From assembly GCA_015657535.1 (NCBI GenBank), contig JADHZB010000413.1:29144-93143 (forward strand): a stretch of DNA of 64,000 bases, written 5' to 3'. Below, one piece after another: positions 1-10,815 of the stretch; positions within the stretch are counted from its first letter, which is position 1, and every line of letters begins with the position of its first letter. The DNA comes from Nephromyces sp. MM_2019. Its lineage: Eukaryota; Apicomplexa; Aconoidasida; Nephromycida. The notes beneath the pieces are model-generated. The model ran no database searches. It saw only the letters and a list, made by a program, of their open reading frames with translations, and was not told where the DNA came from. The position numbers and the translations under genes are program-made.

Positions 1-2168
1 CAGGGTAAACATAAAGCAAGACTATGAAGTTTTAAATAGGTTATAAGGTGTCGATTAAAAGTAAGAGTTACAAATACATGCTCTATATAGATGTTAATGT
101 AATCAGAGTTGATTCAAGGCTCAATTTATCATTAAAAACCTCAGCTTATATAGAAATAGCTCATTCAGTGGATTTTTTTTTAATTAGCAAATATATATTT
201 GGAACAAGTGTTGTATTCTAATTTTCAAATATATTATGTGTGTTAAAATTTTGTATATTCATTATTTCATATTATAAGTGCTTATTAGTTCACAATTGAT
301 AAATGTAATATTTCACATTTTATATATCTTATGATTTTAATTATATATATCCATAATCTAATAAATTTAGCTTTAGATGTTAAATAAAACACTCTACCGG
401 GCCTTGGGTATAGATTGGAGTTGTGGTTTTCGTCGTGAGAAATTGCGAGAGGGAGATAAAGTAGTAGATAAATCTCCCTTTCCGTCAGATATTGGCTTTG
501 ACGTCGATGTAGAAAATGATTTATATATAGTTATAGAAAATGTATCAAATAACTTCGAAGTTCTGAGCAGCTTAGATGTTGTAGAAGTGAATAGTTTATG
601 TGTGTGTGTAGGAAATGAGTAGGGTTGTGTTAAGTTAAGTATATATATATGCTGAATTGGAATCAACGTTCTATTCATCTTGGTAATATGTCTGGTGAGT
701 CATCAAAGTTAATGAATATGATCAAATTATCCCATAATCAACAAATTTTGCGTTTTTAGAGTTGCTAATAACACCTTTACGTCTATTGAAAATTATATAT
801 ACATCAATATAAATTTATATATACATATATAGTGTATTCGAGAGGTAGCATATATATATGTTTATGTATGCTATTGGTGAATAGAACGTATATAAATATG
901 TAGTAGATGTATTGATTTGCTAGATTGTGTGGGTGAAGCTATAAAATTCTGTCGAAGCCAAAATCAGTATTGCAAAGTAATTTCAAAATTTTTTTTTGCT
1001 TAAGTGGTGCTTCCAAATTTTTTAATAAGTAGCCTTAAAGAATGAATTGTTATCATTTACTTAGTTAAGAAATTACTTTTGGTATTAATGATTTCTGATA
1101 CCTCAAATAATGACATAACTACAATTTAAAACAACTTGAGGTTTGAAATCAAGGATGTGTAACTAAACAGATTTTTGTGCAAGTTGAAGATAACTTTGTT
1201 TGACATTGTCAATATTATGAAAGAGAAAAAATAAAGTATTCAAACCCTACAATTATTTAAAGTAATGTTTAAGCATCATTATTTTAAAGTTATGATTTTA
1301 TCTATTATAGCAATATAGTAACGTTATTTGTTAGTTTAATGAGTTTTGGTGCGTTTGCTTGTTGATGATAATTTAAATTAAATTGAAATTGATGATGGTT
1401 TAAATTTATGGTATTTAAATGTTAGCAGCTCTTTAAGGAGTTTCGAAACTTAATTTTTATAGGTGTGGATTTGAATTTTAAAGAATGACTTAGGGTCAGC
1501 TTTCAGATTTCATATGTCTAGCATCATTTTTTGGACATAGACCACTTTATAAGTACATTACAAAAACTCCCAAGTCAAATTCCTACATACAATTTATACA
1601 CAAGTGTAGGGCATAAGAAAGTAAGAACAGGAATGTTTAAGCATTATGTCTTGGGCCTATTATCTAATATGTAGAAATAAAGTTGTGATGCATATCAAAT
1701 AAGAATTCACTAAATAAGTCTCATAAGATTTTAATATCTAAATTGAGAGTCCTTTGAAAACTCAACTAGAAGTTTTATAAATTACAAACTCCCTGAAATA
1801 AGTTAAGTTGGTTTATAAAGGAAAGAGCTAAAGATCAATTGAATGTGTTTACAACCTTAATATTATATTTGGAAACTTTTTACATAAAGGGAAAGTTGTA
1901 GACAATATAAGCATCAATTAAATTGAAAGATCATTCCAGATATTGTAGGACAAAAAAAAATTGTAATTATTTATAATTAAAGCTAAAAACTCAGTCTATT
2001 TGAAATTATTGATCATGTGAAAATACAAATTTTGGCAATTCTAGAGTATATAATTGTATACATAACTGAAAACTGGAAGATGGTTAGTAGTTGTGTTTTC
2101 GGAAAGAAATTAAGTAATCTAAACCAAGGAAGAGTTGGGTTGAAGCTGTTTTCACAGCAAATTTTTAT
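1..2168. other. Gene-free AT-rich stretch with one weak ORF
   Basis: No recognisable gene. A GC-richer patch near 395-500 is open on both strands: an 81-codon ORF on + (377-622) and a 94-codon ORF on - (394-678). Neither resembles a known family and I see no convincing splice sites joining them to anything. The rest is A/T homopolymer-rich spacer and probably the 3' flank of the minus-strand gene that ends at 2169. Confidence 0.5.
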
Positions 2169-5100
2169 TCATAACTTCTTGAAAAGCTCCCCAAAATTTA
2201 TGTTTCTTATATCACTTGCGTCCTTCATGATATTAGTTAAGTATATATTTTTGTTATGGGTGGAAGACGGCTTGGTAGAGGTTGTGTTTGCATCTTGTAG
2301 GTTCTTATGAGCAAATCGGTTTGACGTATCTTGAATTTCTTTAGTTTCAGGTTGGGATAAAAAGTGGTTGAAGGTGGCGGACATGAAATTGCTTCTCTCA
2401 GGATAGAGATCAAGGAATGCCTGTTTTTTCTTGTAAATACCATCTTGAGCTGATGACCATGCTTTACCCACAAATCCACTTACTGAAGATAAAATTTTTT
2501 CATCAGTTGGTATTCGTGAGGCGTGAGGGTTAACAGAACCCAAGTTATTCGTTAAGAATTTATGGGTATATTGGGGTTCGTGGAAGGCTACCTGATGGGT
2601 ATGTGCTTTATTTTGAGCTAATGACGAGTCGTATGCTTTAGCGAGATCTGTTTTACTTGAGATTGGATCCTTAATTTCAGCTTGCTTATGGAGCTGGCTT
2701 GTGTCTGGAGTGTGGGTATCTGTTGCTATTTTATGGCCCAGGGTATTTTGATTGTCTAAGCTATTTTGGTCGGGGAGTGAGTTAGATAGATCAAAGTAAG
2801 CTTCTGTGTCAAAAGAATTATGGTGTGAGGTTCCAAGTTCTGTTTCATTAATTTCACCTGCTTGAATATTAGCATCAGAGATGTGAAGATCATTTTGAGG
2901 GACTATTGGTGTTGTCGTATCAATATACTGATTGAGAAACGTATCTTGGGGTGTACCGGCTAATGTATTCGGTGGGTTAGGAATCTTAGAATGAGGAATT
3001 TCTTCTCTTGGTATTTGCTCGTCTCTAGTTAATGAATTAGATTTGGTAAGCGTACGTGTCAATTGATCAGTTGAATGTTTGAATGCTGTTGTGACTGTGC
3101 TTTCTGATTCTATCCCAAAAGTGGTTGGGCTACTAATTGCATTAGGTTGATTATATAAATCATCAAAATCAATTTGTGATGGCTGAGCAGGTAATTTAGC
3201 AGTAATATTTGAACACACTTGACTATCTCTTGATATATTTAAAGTATCAAGCTCTGAGTGATCCTGTTGGAGTAGAGCTCCTCTATTTTTATCAGGTGAT
3301 AGAGCTTTAGACAAGTAGTCCTCCTGTAAGTTCAAGTCAGTGTCTAACGTGTGCTCAATTAGTTCATCAGATTCTGAAGGGCTTGGCTCATACAGGATGT
3401 GTTCAGAATGTGTTGATATTTCAATTATTCTTAATTCCTCTTGTGAAGGATCAAAGGATATTTTCTCGGGTTCAATGAGGGGTATCGGATAGTCTTTTAA
3501 AATTGGTACTGAGTCGTTAGGATATGATGGAATGTTATCGTTAGAATGTGCAGAAAAAGTTACCACCTTTTCTTCGTGGTTTGATTTCTGTGTGTGTGAT
3601 ACAAATTCAGCTTGAGCAGTTAGGGTATTATCCAAAACTGTAATTGGGGTGTTTTCTTGCGTAATCGAAACATCTAGCTCCTCAACTTGTGTTATTCCAA
3701 TGCTATGTGTTTGTTTGTACATGTGTAAATCTTCAACAGTGTCTAAGATATTCTCTTGAGTGTTATTTGATCCAGATCGGGTAAAAGAAGGTAGAGATTC
3801 TGGATGATCTAGTAAGATATCTTTCTTGTTAAAAGTGAACAAGTGGTGACTAGAGTTAGAATCAATAAGCTTGGGGTTAGGTTTTAATTGCTCACTTAAT
3901 TTATAAGCGTTGTTATCTGAATCTATATTAGTCAAAACACTTGATTGGAAAGAGGTTACAAATTCATCGGTTTCTATTTGTTCTATGACCTTTACACTCT
4001 CCTCATATGAGCCCCAAAATTGCTCATTGAAACTTTGTTTATCTAGTCCTTCACAAGCAGTTAGAGTGCCATTGTACTGTACCTGCTTTGGTTCCTTTTT
4101 AGTTATAAAATGTTCGGTTTCATCTCTTAATCCATCAGGGCTAGGAGTTAATTGTACTTCTGAGGGCATTTCACTTAATATGTTGATGCTTTTATTATTG
4201 TCATAGTTTAATGAATTTAGGTGACCAAGCTGTGATTCAATGTGTTTTCCCTTCAAAGAGTCTATCTGATCGTAGCGTACAAAGCTATTACTACTAGAGT
4301 TATAATTAATGTTCTTACCACTCGATAAGTTATATTCCGTGTTGTTAGTAAAATCAGGAGTAGAAGTTGATAAGAAATTATTTGTATCAAAACATGCAGA
4401 GGTATAATTTCGACAGGATCTCTGAGTTTGAAGCATTTCTTTGTTGCTAGTTGTACTACAGAGGTTATAATTCGATTCGGTTTTACTCAATTCATAGATA
4501 TTCATTGTAGAAACTTGTTTGTTTTGATAGTAATCTTTATTACTCAGTGATGTTTCGTATGATTCCAAAGTTTTATTATATTCATTATGTAAGTTTTGAG
4601 GTTTGTCATTGTTTGTCAAAGTAAAATTTTCAGTTATTTCTTGTACAGTGCTCTTGTGATATTGTAAGTAGACAGGGTGTGAAGAGATTGATTCATTTGA
4701 GCTCATAATAGGTGTATTGTCTTGCTCTAAAGAAGTCTTGACGCTGGTTGAAGAGTAGTTTACTTCGTGTTGCATGTTTTTATTTAGATACACTTGGCGA
4801 GGTGAATTAGAACAATAGTAATTATTTTGTTCTGTAATGTTTTTCTTATCATCTGGAGAAGTAAGATCTTTGGCTGCAATCTTTGGGGCAAAATTATTCA
4901 TGAGGAGTTTTGCCTGGGATTTTATAATTGAGGTGTATTCGTCTATATTTATAATCCCAGTGTCACTTGAAATAGGAGGATAACTTGAGATTTGCTTATA
5001 GGTGGGGTTGCCCCAAGTGCTTGTCTTCTCTAATGCTGTTTTAGATTTACTGTTTGAATCATCTATGTAAGATTGCTGTTTGTGCTTAGGATCAGTAAAA

Positions 5101-5809
5101 ATGTGATCTCTGTATAGAGATTTAACTTGGCTATATCGGATATTGGATCGAATTAATTCTTCTTTAGTTGATTCTAATGCTTTTTTCTGTATCTTAATTT
5201 CCTTAATCAAGATCTAATTCAAAGAGTGAATATGGTATTAATGTTTATTATATATCTATAGTATCAACTTAGGTATATAAATCATAAATTGATTTTTAGG
5301 GGAAAACTGATTACCTTCCTTTCACTCTTTAATCTGATTATTAAATTCGCCATTTGTTCATTCTCTTTGTCGAAAGATGATGTTATTTCCTTTTAAAAAA
5401 GTTTGATATTAATATTAAATAATTATTATAAACACGAAGTTAAGCTTAAAATCTGAATAAAACCTGAATATCTTTCTTTAGATTTTCAATCGTACGATTT
5501 AAAAAGGAAATTTGGAGAGCATAGTGAGAGTTCTCATCTTTCAGTTTATTAATACATTCCTCAAGATATCCATACTGATCGCGAGTTTTAAAATTATCTT
5601 GAAAAGTTAATCTAGAGCATTTACAGTACTGCATATTTACTAACTTTTGATTGAGAATATTTTTCCTTGATTTGTTTGAGATAGTCTTGACTTTGGTTTA
5701 TCTGCACTCTCATTTCAAGACAAGCCTCTTGATATTGGAGCTTTTCGTCATTCAAAGATTTTATAGAACCTTCCTTGGCTTTTAAGTTATTGAATAAAAA
5801 TTTTTTAAC
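2169..5809 (-). CDS. Long coiled-coil / Ser-Thr-Asn-rich protein, at least four exons, 5' end unresolved
   Basis: Function unknown. Visible exons, read on the minus strand, are 5645-5809, 5464-5628, 5315-5389 and 2169-5213. All junctions are phase 0 and together they give about 1,149 residues before the stop. The first three exons and the start of the fourth are rich in Lys, Glu, Leu and Gln in heptad-like spacing (for example NLKAKEGSIKSLNDEKLQ and INKLKDENSHYALQ), which suggests a coiled coil of about 200 residues. The remaining roughly 950 residues are Ser/Thr/Asn/Asp-rich, low complexity and have no domain I recognise. The C-terminus is somewhat more ordered (SGFVGKAWSSAQDGIYKKKQ). The first exon opens at a splice acceptor without a Met, so upstream exons are missing; a coding-like block at about 6240-6430 may be one. 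The intron at 5629-5644 is only 16 nt if the model is right. A scaffold or cytoskeletal role would be a guess. Confidence 0.6.
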
Positions 5810-6239
5810 CTATGGTATCATATTAACCAAAATAAATTGGATGTACAATGTGTTTATAAAAATGTATAAATTTAACAGCTTTATCTTTATTTCAAATAAA
5901 GCTTAATCAATTAGAGTTGGGAGCAGCATAGATTTAGCATGATAAAATATGTTAAGTTGAAGTGAGTTGTAAGTCATTGTGAATAAGTAATGGTTAAGAG
6001 TCTTTAGTATTATTCTAATCTTTTAATTAAAAATTTATTCTAATGTTTGTTCTAATTGCTATGGCCGGTTTATGCAGAGGGTTTAAGTGTACTAGGTCTT
6101 TCAAATCAAATAAGTTTGGGAGGAATTATATATAGGAACATCATACAATATATATAATGTGTTGACTTGAATGAGAAACATAATAACACACGACTCAGTT
6201 GTTGAGAATTTAGGGACATAGTAAGTTGATAATCTCCCA

Positions 6240-6430
6240 AATAATAAAAGGGAAATTATCTAAGAAAACAAAAAACTTGAGAGCTTGCCTTATTGGAAGC
6301 ACATAGGGCTGCTTGATAATCGATTGGCTCGAAATCGTCAAAATATCGCATGCTAAGCAAAGAAATGCTTGGATCGTGAGATAAGTCAACTTGTATGTGT
6401 TGCCAATAGTTGTCATTGTGTGTTGTGTCA
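6240..6430 (-). CDS. Coding-like segment, possible upstream exon of the coiled-coil gene
   Basis: One minus-strand frame is open and has mixed, protein-like composition (YWQHIQVDLSHDPSISLL, then RYFDDFEPIDYQAALCASNK). It is preceded by a plausible acceptor (TATCATATAG) just above 6430. The same DNA also contains a hydrophobic 73-codon ATG ORF in another frame that looks less protein-like. It lies 400 bp upstream of the first certain exon of the coiled-coil gene on the same strand, so it could be its 5' exon, a separate small gene or a relic. The downstream splice is not resolved. Confidence 0.3.
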
Positions 6431-6934
6431 TGGGCTATATGATAATATCACAATGAAATATTATGATATATGTTTGATAATGTAATTTTATGAATTTCTA
6501 AGATAAATTCATGAAAGGTTTCTCTCAAAAGTACTTTCTTGTGTATTGCGTGAGAAATCTGTATCAGATAACTACATACTTTAGCTTGAATGTTGATAAA
6601 TAAAATAAATCAAGATCTAAATCTTCAGATTTAGGTAAAATTCTATAAATTTAGGATGAAATCTATCGATGAATCGAGTACTAGATAATAAGCTTATTAT
6701 GTATGTTGCACAGGTGTAAAATTCTTGTTTTGAAACATCTTGTAAGTGAAATGCAATATCGCATATTGTCAAAGGTGTTTGGTTAGCAACTAAATTTGCT
6801 CAGCTTATCGGTATAAGATATCATGAATTAATCTTCGAATTATTGAAACCATATAAGTATGCTTATATATGTGTGCTATGGACATCGTAAGTTACCTATT
6901 GGTTGATTGATATTGCTGTCAAACGAATTACTAT

Positions 6935-6994
6935 CCCTTACTTGAACCATTTTCAGAGGGTGGCTCAGGCCGAACCAAAATTGTTAGGTAAGGG
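6935..6994. ncRNA. Candidate structured RNA: long imperfect hairpin
   Basis: CCCTTAC at 6935-6941 pairs perfectly with GTAAGGG at 6988-6994. Inside it, AACCATTTT (6945-6953) pairs with AAAATTGTT (6977-6985) with one mismatch, and a GC-rich apical part contains GGCTCAGGCC. The whole 60-nt element is much richer in GC than the flanks. It is too short for a tRNA and does not match U1, U2, U4, U5, U6, SRP or RNase P motifs that I know. Either strand could be the transcript. Expression is not shown by sequence alone. Confidence 0.35.
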
Positions 6995-9214
6995 TGTTAT
7001 TTCACAATACTCATTAGGTGACATAAGATTTATGGAAAGTAAATATGTAGGTGGAGATTATTGAAGGAAAATGTTATCAAACAAATTATCAGCCAGGCTA
7101 ATCCGTGTATGCAAATTTATACTTGTTCTTGCAATGTCGTAGGTCGTAGCATGCCAAGTAACACATTAAAATGCTACTAGAAACTTTTTAAAATTTTGTT
7201 GTTTTTCAAAGAGTGGAAATTAAAGCATTACATAGGTTCAAAACCGTTACTTATTTGCAATTTGTTTTAGCTCTTTTAACTCAGTCAACACGCATATTTC
7301 AAAAAGGCCCCACTTACACACGCCCCTTCTCAGCCCACATTTTTCTAATGATTGATATGTAAATCTAGAAGCATTATCATCTGATACAATTTGGATACAT
7401 CAACAGCAAAATTATGTTGCTTGTTTATTGAATGTTAATCAGCTTTTTTGTTAAAGACTTGATAGCTAACTATTTCCTTTTTAGGCGTGTTTTTATTTAT
7501 TGATTCATTAATTATATATAATTTATCAATTCACTACTAGATTTAGATGCGAATTAAGATTTAATGTTATATAGAATATTCAAGTATAAAAAAATATGAC
7601 AATTTTTGCACATTTTGTTTTGAGCTGTTTAATTTTAATAACAATTGTAAATTTGAAAAGTTTATAAAAGTTAAAAAAACATCCGGAAGTTTCAATAATA
7701 AAGTTTCATTAATAAGCATTCTTTATAAAAATATTCCTGGAAGGATAAATCATGTACGAGTTTACACATTAAACACTCTTTAAGCACATTGAAAATATAA
7801 ACAATAGCTTTATGATCACAAATTGTGACTTTACTAGGTAATCAATGTGTTTATAGTGCTGCAGATTTAAATTGGATCAATTACTAAATGCTCATAACCC
7901 ATGAAGAAATTTTAAAGAAGCATATATAAAATTTTATAAAACAAAACATGTGTTGTAGGATTGCTTGCCTTATGTCTAAATAAAATAATAATACATAATT
8001 TAATTCTCAAATTTAACGCGTTTACTTTCGAGTTTGGTAAAACTACAACCACTATATATGCTTATGCTCAAATTGTGTACTTACACTCAATTTTCACAAC
8101 TTAAATTATACAAACTTAACCCAACATCATATAAATTATAACTAAGCTAAGCTCTTCTTTATTCTATTTCACTTCTTAATTTTAACAGATACACTTTGAA
8201 ACAATCAAATCAATGTATATTAAAACCTATCATGATTCTATAGAAATAACAGCTAAAGTACATAAATTCAATTCCAGATTGTGAAACTTCCAAATAAGTG
8301 TGAAAGTAAAAGTACAAAGCTCAGCTCGATTAAGCTCTTCAGCTCTGCTAAAGAAATAAGTTTAGTTTTTTTCTTACTGATAAAGACCTTGTGTTGATGT
8401 TTTTAGGAAATAAAGATTTTTCAGGTAATGAAAAAGGGCGATAACTTTAAAATTCCATAATTTATTATGTTTCCGAAAGTAGCAAAATAATATTAGCTAG
8501 CAAGTTACTTAAGATTTTACTAAAATTCCTTAATTTTATTCATATGGTTCAAATCTTCATTTAGGACACAGCTCATAACCAAACAAAATTGTATCAAATT
8601 GAAAATTAGTTACGTTCTTAGTGTGATTGATTTGAACATAACAATGTGCTATTAAACAAAATAATAAAGACTAGTCTAGATTATAACTAAAAGGTTGTTT
8701 GTTTCTATTTTTTTTACTTTTTGAATTGCACTAGTTCCAAAGTTAATGTTCTAATTACTCGATCTGGAAGATTTTCACTTATAGGAAGTTTCCTATTAAT
8801 TTTATTTTCACTTATTTTACGTTTGTCTGCTTATTATTTGTTACTCTGTTTATGTGAGAGTTTGATTTTTTCAAGTAAATGTTTGATATATACGCTTTAT
8901 GTTTATGAATTTATACATTTAACATATATATGATAAAGATACCCGACATATTTCAATGCTTAAATATTAAAATTGAAGTATGTGATTTTAGGGCACCAAT
9001 CTTGAATTTAAGAACTGATAAGCTAATGGAAGTTCTAACAAAATTGTTTGTATAAGGCTAAGAAAAAATCCAAGTTCCGAGATAGCAGTGCGGGGACAAA
9101 TAATTCATATTATTTTCAGATCTGCATGATTATTAGAGATAGCTTTATATGAAGTTTAAAGATTTATTTTGCTTGTAATATTTCAATTAGATTCGAGAAT
9201 TTTTATCTCCAAAA

Positions 9215-10077
9215 ATGATTGGTTCCTCAAAGCTAATACTAAAAAGTTCATTGAGTCATATGAGTCTCTTAATTCAGCAAGTTTATATTATGGGTAGATC
9301 GCCATTATTTGGGTGGTCGCTAGTGTTTTTGTTATTTGTTTTAGAGATACAACTGAGGAATTTATACAACTCAGGATGCTTATATATGCAATTGTTAAAT
9401 ATCAACCCAACAAAATTTGCAAAGATGCTAGAGCTTAAGCAAACTTCTCAATTAAACAACAAGGAAAATGCTACAGAATTTCAGCAATTAAAAAGCTTGA
9501 TGAACCAATCAAATATGCTTTGGTTGCTCACTATAAGTGCAATAATTTTGATTTTCATCAATATGTTGGTACAATTATGGTTTCACTTGTCAAAAAAAAT
9601 GATCAAATTAGACTTGTCAGATTTGAATCAACAGATAGAAAAAAAACATGTTGTAAAAGAATATGCACTTTATAGTCAAGAAACACTTTGCCATGACGTT
9701 GAAGATGATGAGATTAGGTCACCTGATGAATTTGATCAAGGTTTTAAATCTAATATGGTGTTTAAGAATAGTATCCCTCTAAGGTTAGAAGATCCTGTTT
9801 CGAGTGAGTTTACCACTTTCATTTCGAGTCTTACAATAAATTAAGTTTTATATTCACAGATCATTCAAAAGAAAAAATTATTTACAGAAATCCTATTAAA
9901 AACTCCAAGAATGGTAAAGCATTAGAGACTTTAAATGCCAACTTTTATATCCCATCTATAGACAAAAGCATCTCTAATACTATGCAACGAAGCCCATCAC
10001 TAGATAAATTCATGGCAGTCTATAAGACAAAAAAAAGATTGTTGAAGAATCAGCTCAAACATATATATCAGAGTTAA
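9215..10077 (+). CDS. Two-transmembrane protein of unknown function, two exons
   Basis: Exon 1 is 9215-9827, and a 32-nt intron (9828-9859, GTCTTACA...TTCACAG) joins it to exon 2, 9860-10077. The joined frame stays open and ends in TAA, giving 276 residues; without splicing the frame stops just inside the intron. Two hydrophobic segments are visible at about residues 31-50 (LFGWSLVFLLFVLEIQL) and 103-124 (LWLLTISAIILIFINMLVQL). A charged loop rich in Gln and Asn lies between them, and the C-terminal half is acidic then basic and soluble-looking. I recognise no family; a PEX11-like or organelle-membrane protein crossed my mind but no signature supports it. An AG acceptor (TTTCAATTAG) lies 24 bases before the ATG in frame, so a further 5' exon is possible and the start is not certain. 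Confidence 0.65.
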
Positions 10078-10815
10078 ATATGCAATCAAATTATATTAAG
10101 CTATACTATCTAAGTTATTCATTTCATTTCTAGGAGATTTACTTATGTCAATTGTGTCGTTTTGTTTTAGATTTAAATCATTTTAAAACTGGAGTTTCGA
10201 TTCATCTTGAAGCTTTCGTAGGGTTAGACTGCAGCAGCAGCAGTATGAAAATTTTTTATTATAAATCCATTAGAATTTATTCTTTAGTTTCTGAAAATTA
10301 TATAAACTTCAATTAAAATTAACTAAGCATACTGAGGTAAAATAATCATTTAATTTAGATAAATTTAAATAATTAGTTAGTAAAGTTTAGAACTCGGAAG
10401 TGTTTAGTAAACACAAGAATTATATTATTTAAAAAGTATGCAATTGATATATACTAAAACGCTTGTTCTCAATTTTGTCAGTGTTGCTTCAATGATGCTC
10501 ATGTAAATAAGTTGCTATATTTGAAGGATTAATTTTAATCTGGCAACCTCACCGCTTTTATCACATAAACTGACTTTTTCGATGTTGAGGACAGTATTGG
10601 ATAAAATATAAGTACAAAAAACATTATACTAATCATTTAGAGAAAAATAATAATACATGTAAAGTTTAATTTTTTAGTAATGTTAATAATTTAATGTATG
10701 AGGATTTTATTATACGAAATAAGTTGATTTGCTTATGTTCTGATAGCGTTAATACTTAATTTAATGGAAACTTGTTGTAATTAAGTGAGGGGTATGAAGA
10801 TGTGGTTCTTATTCC
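10078..10815. other. Spacer between convergent genes
   Basis: AT-rich sequence between the 3' ends of the two-TM gene (+) and the kinase gene (-). The only special item is a short (CAG)4 run near 10231-10243 inside a locally GC-richer patch. No open frame of note. Confidence 0.5.

Larger units (their letters stand above)
5810..9214. other. Long AT-rich spacer with a GC-richer hairpin
   Basis: Apart from the coding-like block at about 6240-6430 and the hairpin at 6935-6994, I see no gene in 3.4 kb. A 70-codon hydrophobic ORF at 8721-8933 (+) has composition expected from TTT/TTA-rich DNA and is not supported. A small C-rich patch near 7305-7335 has no recognisable identity. The right end should contain the promoter and possibly a 5' exon of the two-TM gene. 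Confidence 0.4.

Noticed and set aside
6930..7000. Possible tRNA (7-bp end stem)
   Set aside because: Only 60 nt between stem ends, no cloverleaf; kept only as an unclassified hairpin.
8721..8933. 70-codon hydrophobic ORF, possible membrane protein
   Set aside because: Leu/Ile/Phe/Ser richness is what TTT/TTA/TCT-rich DNA gives by chance; no splice partners or neighbours support it.
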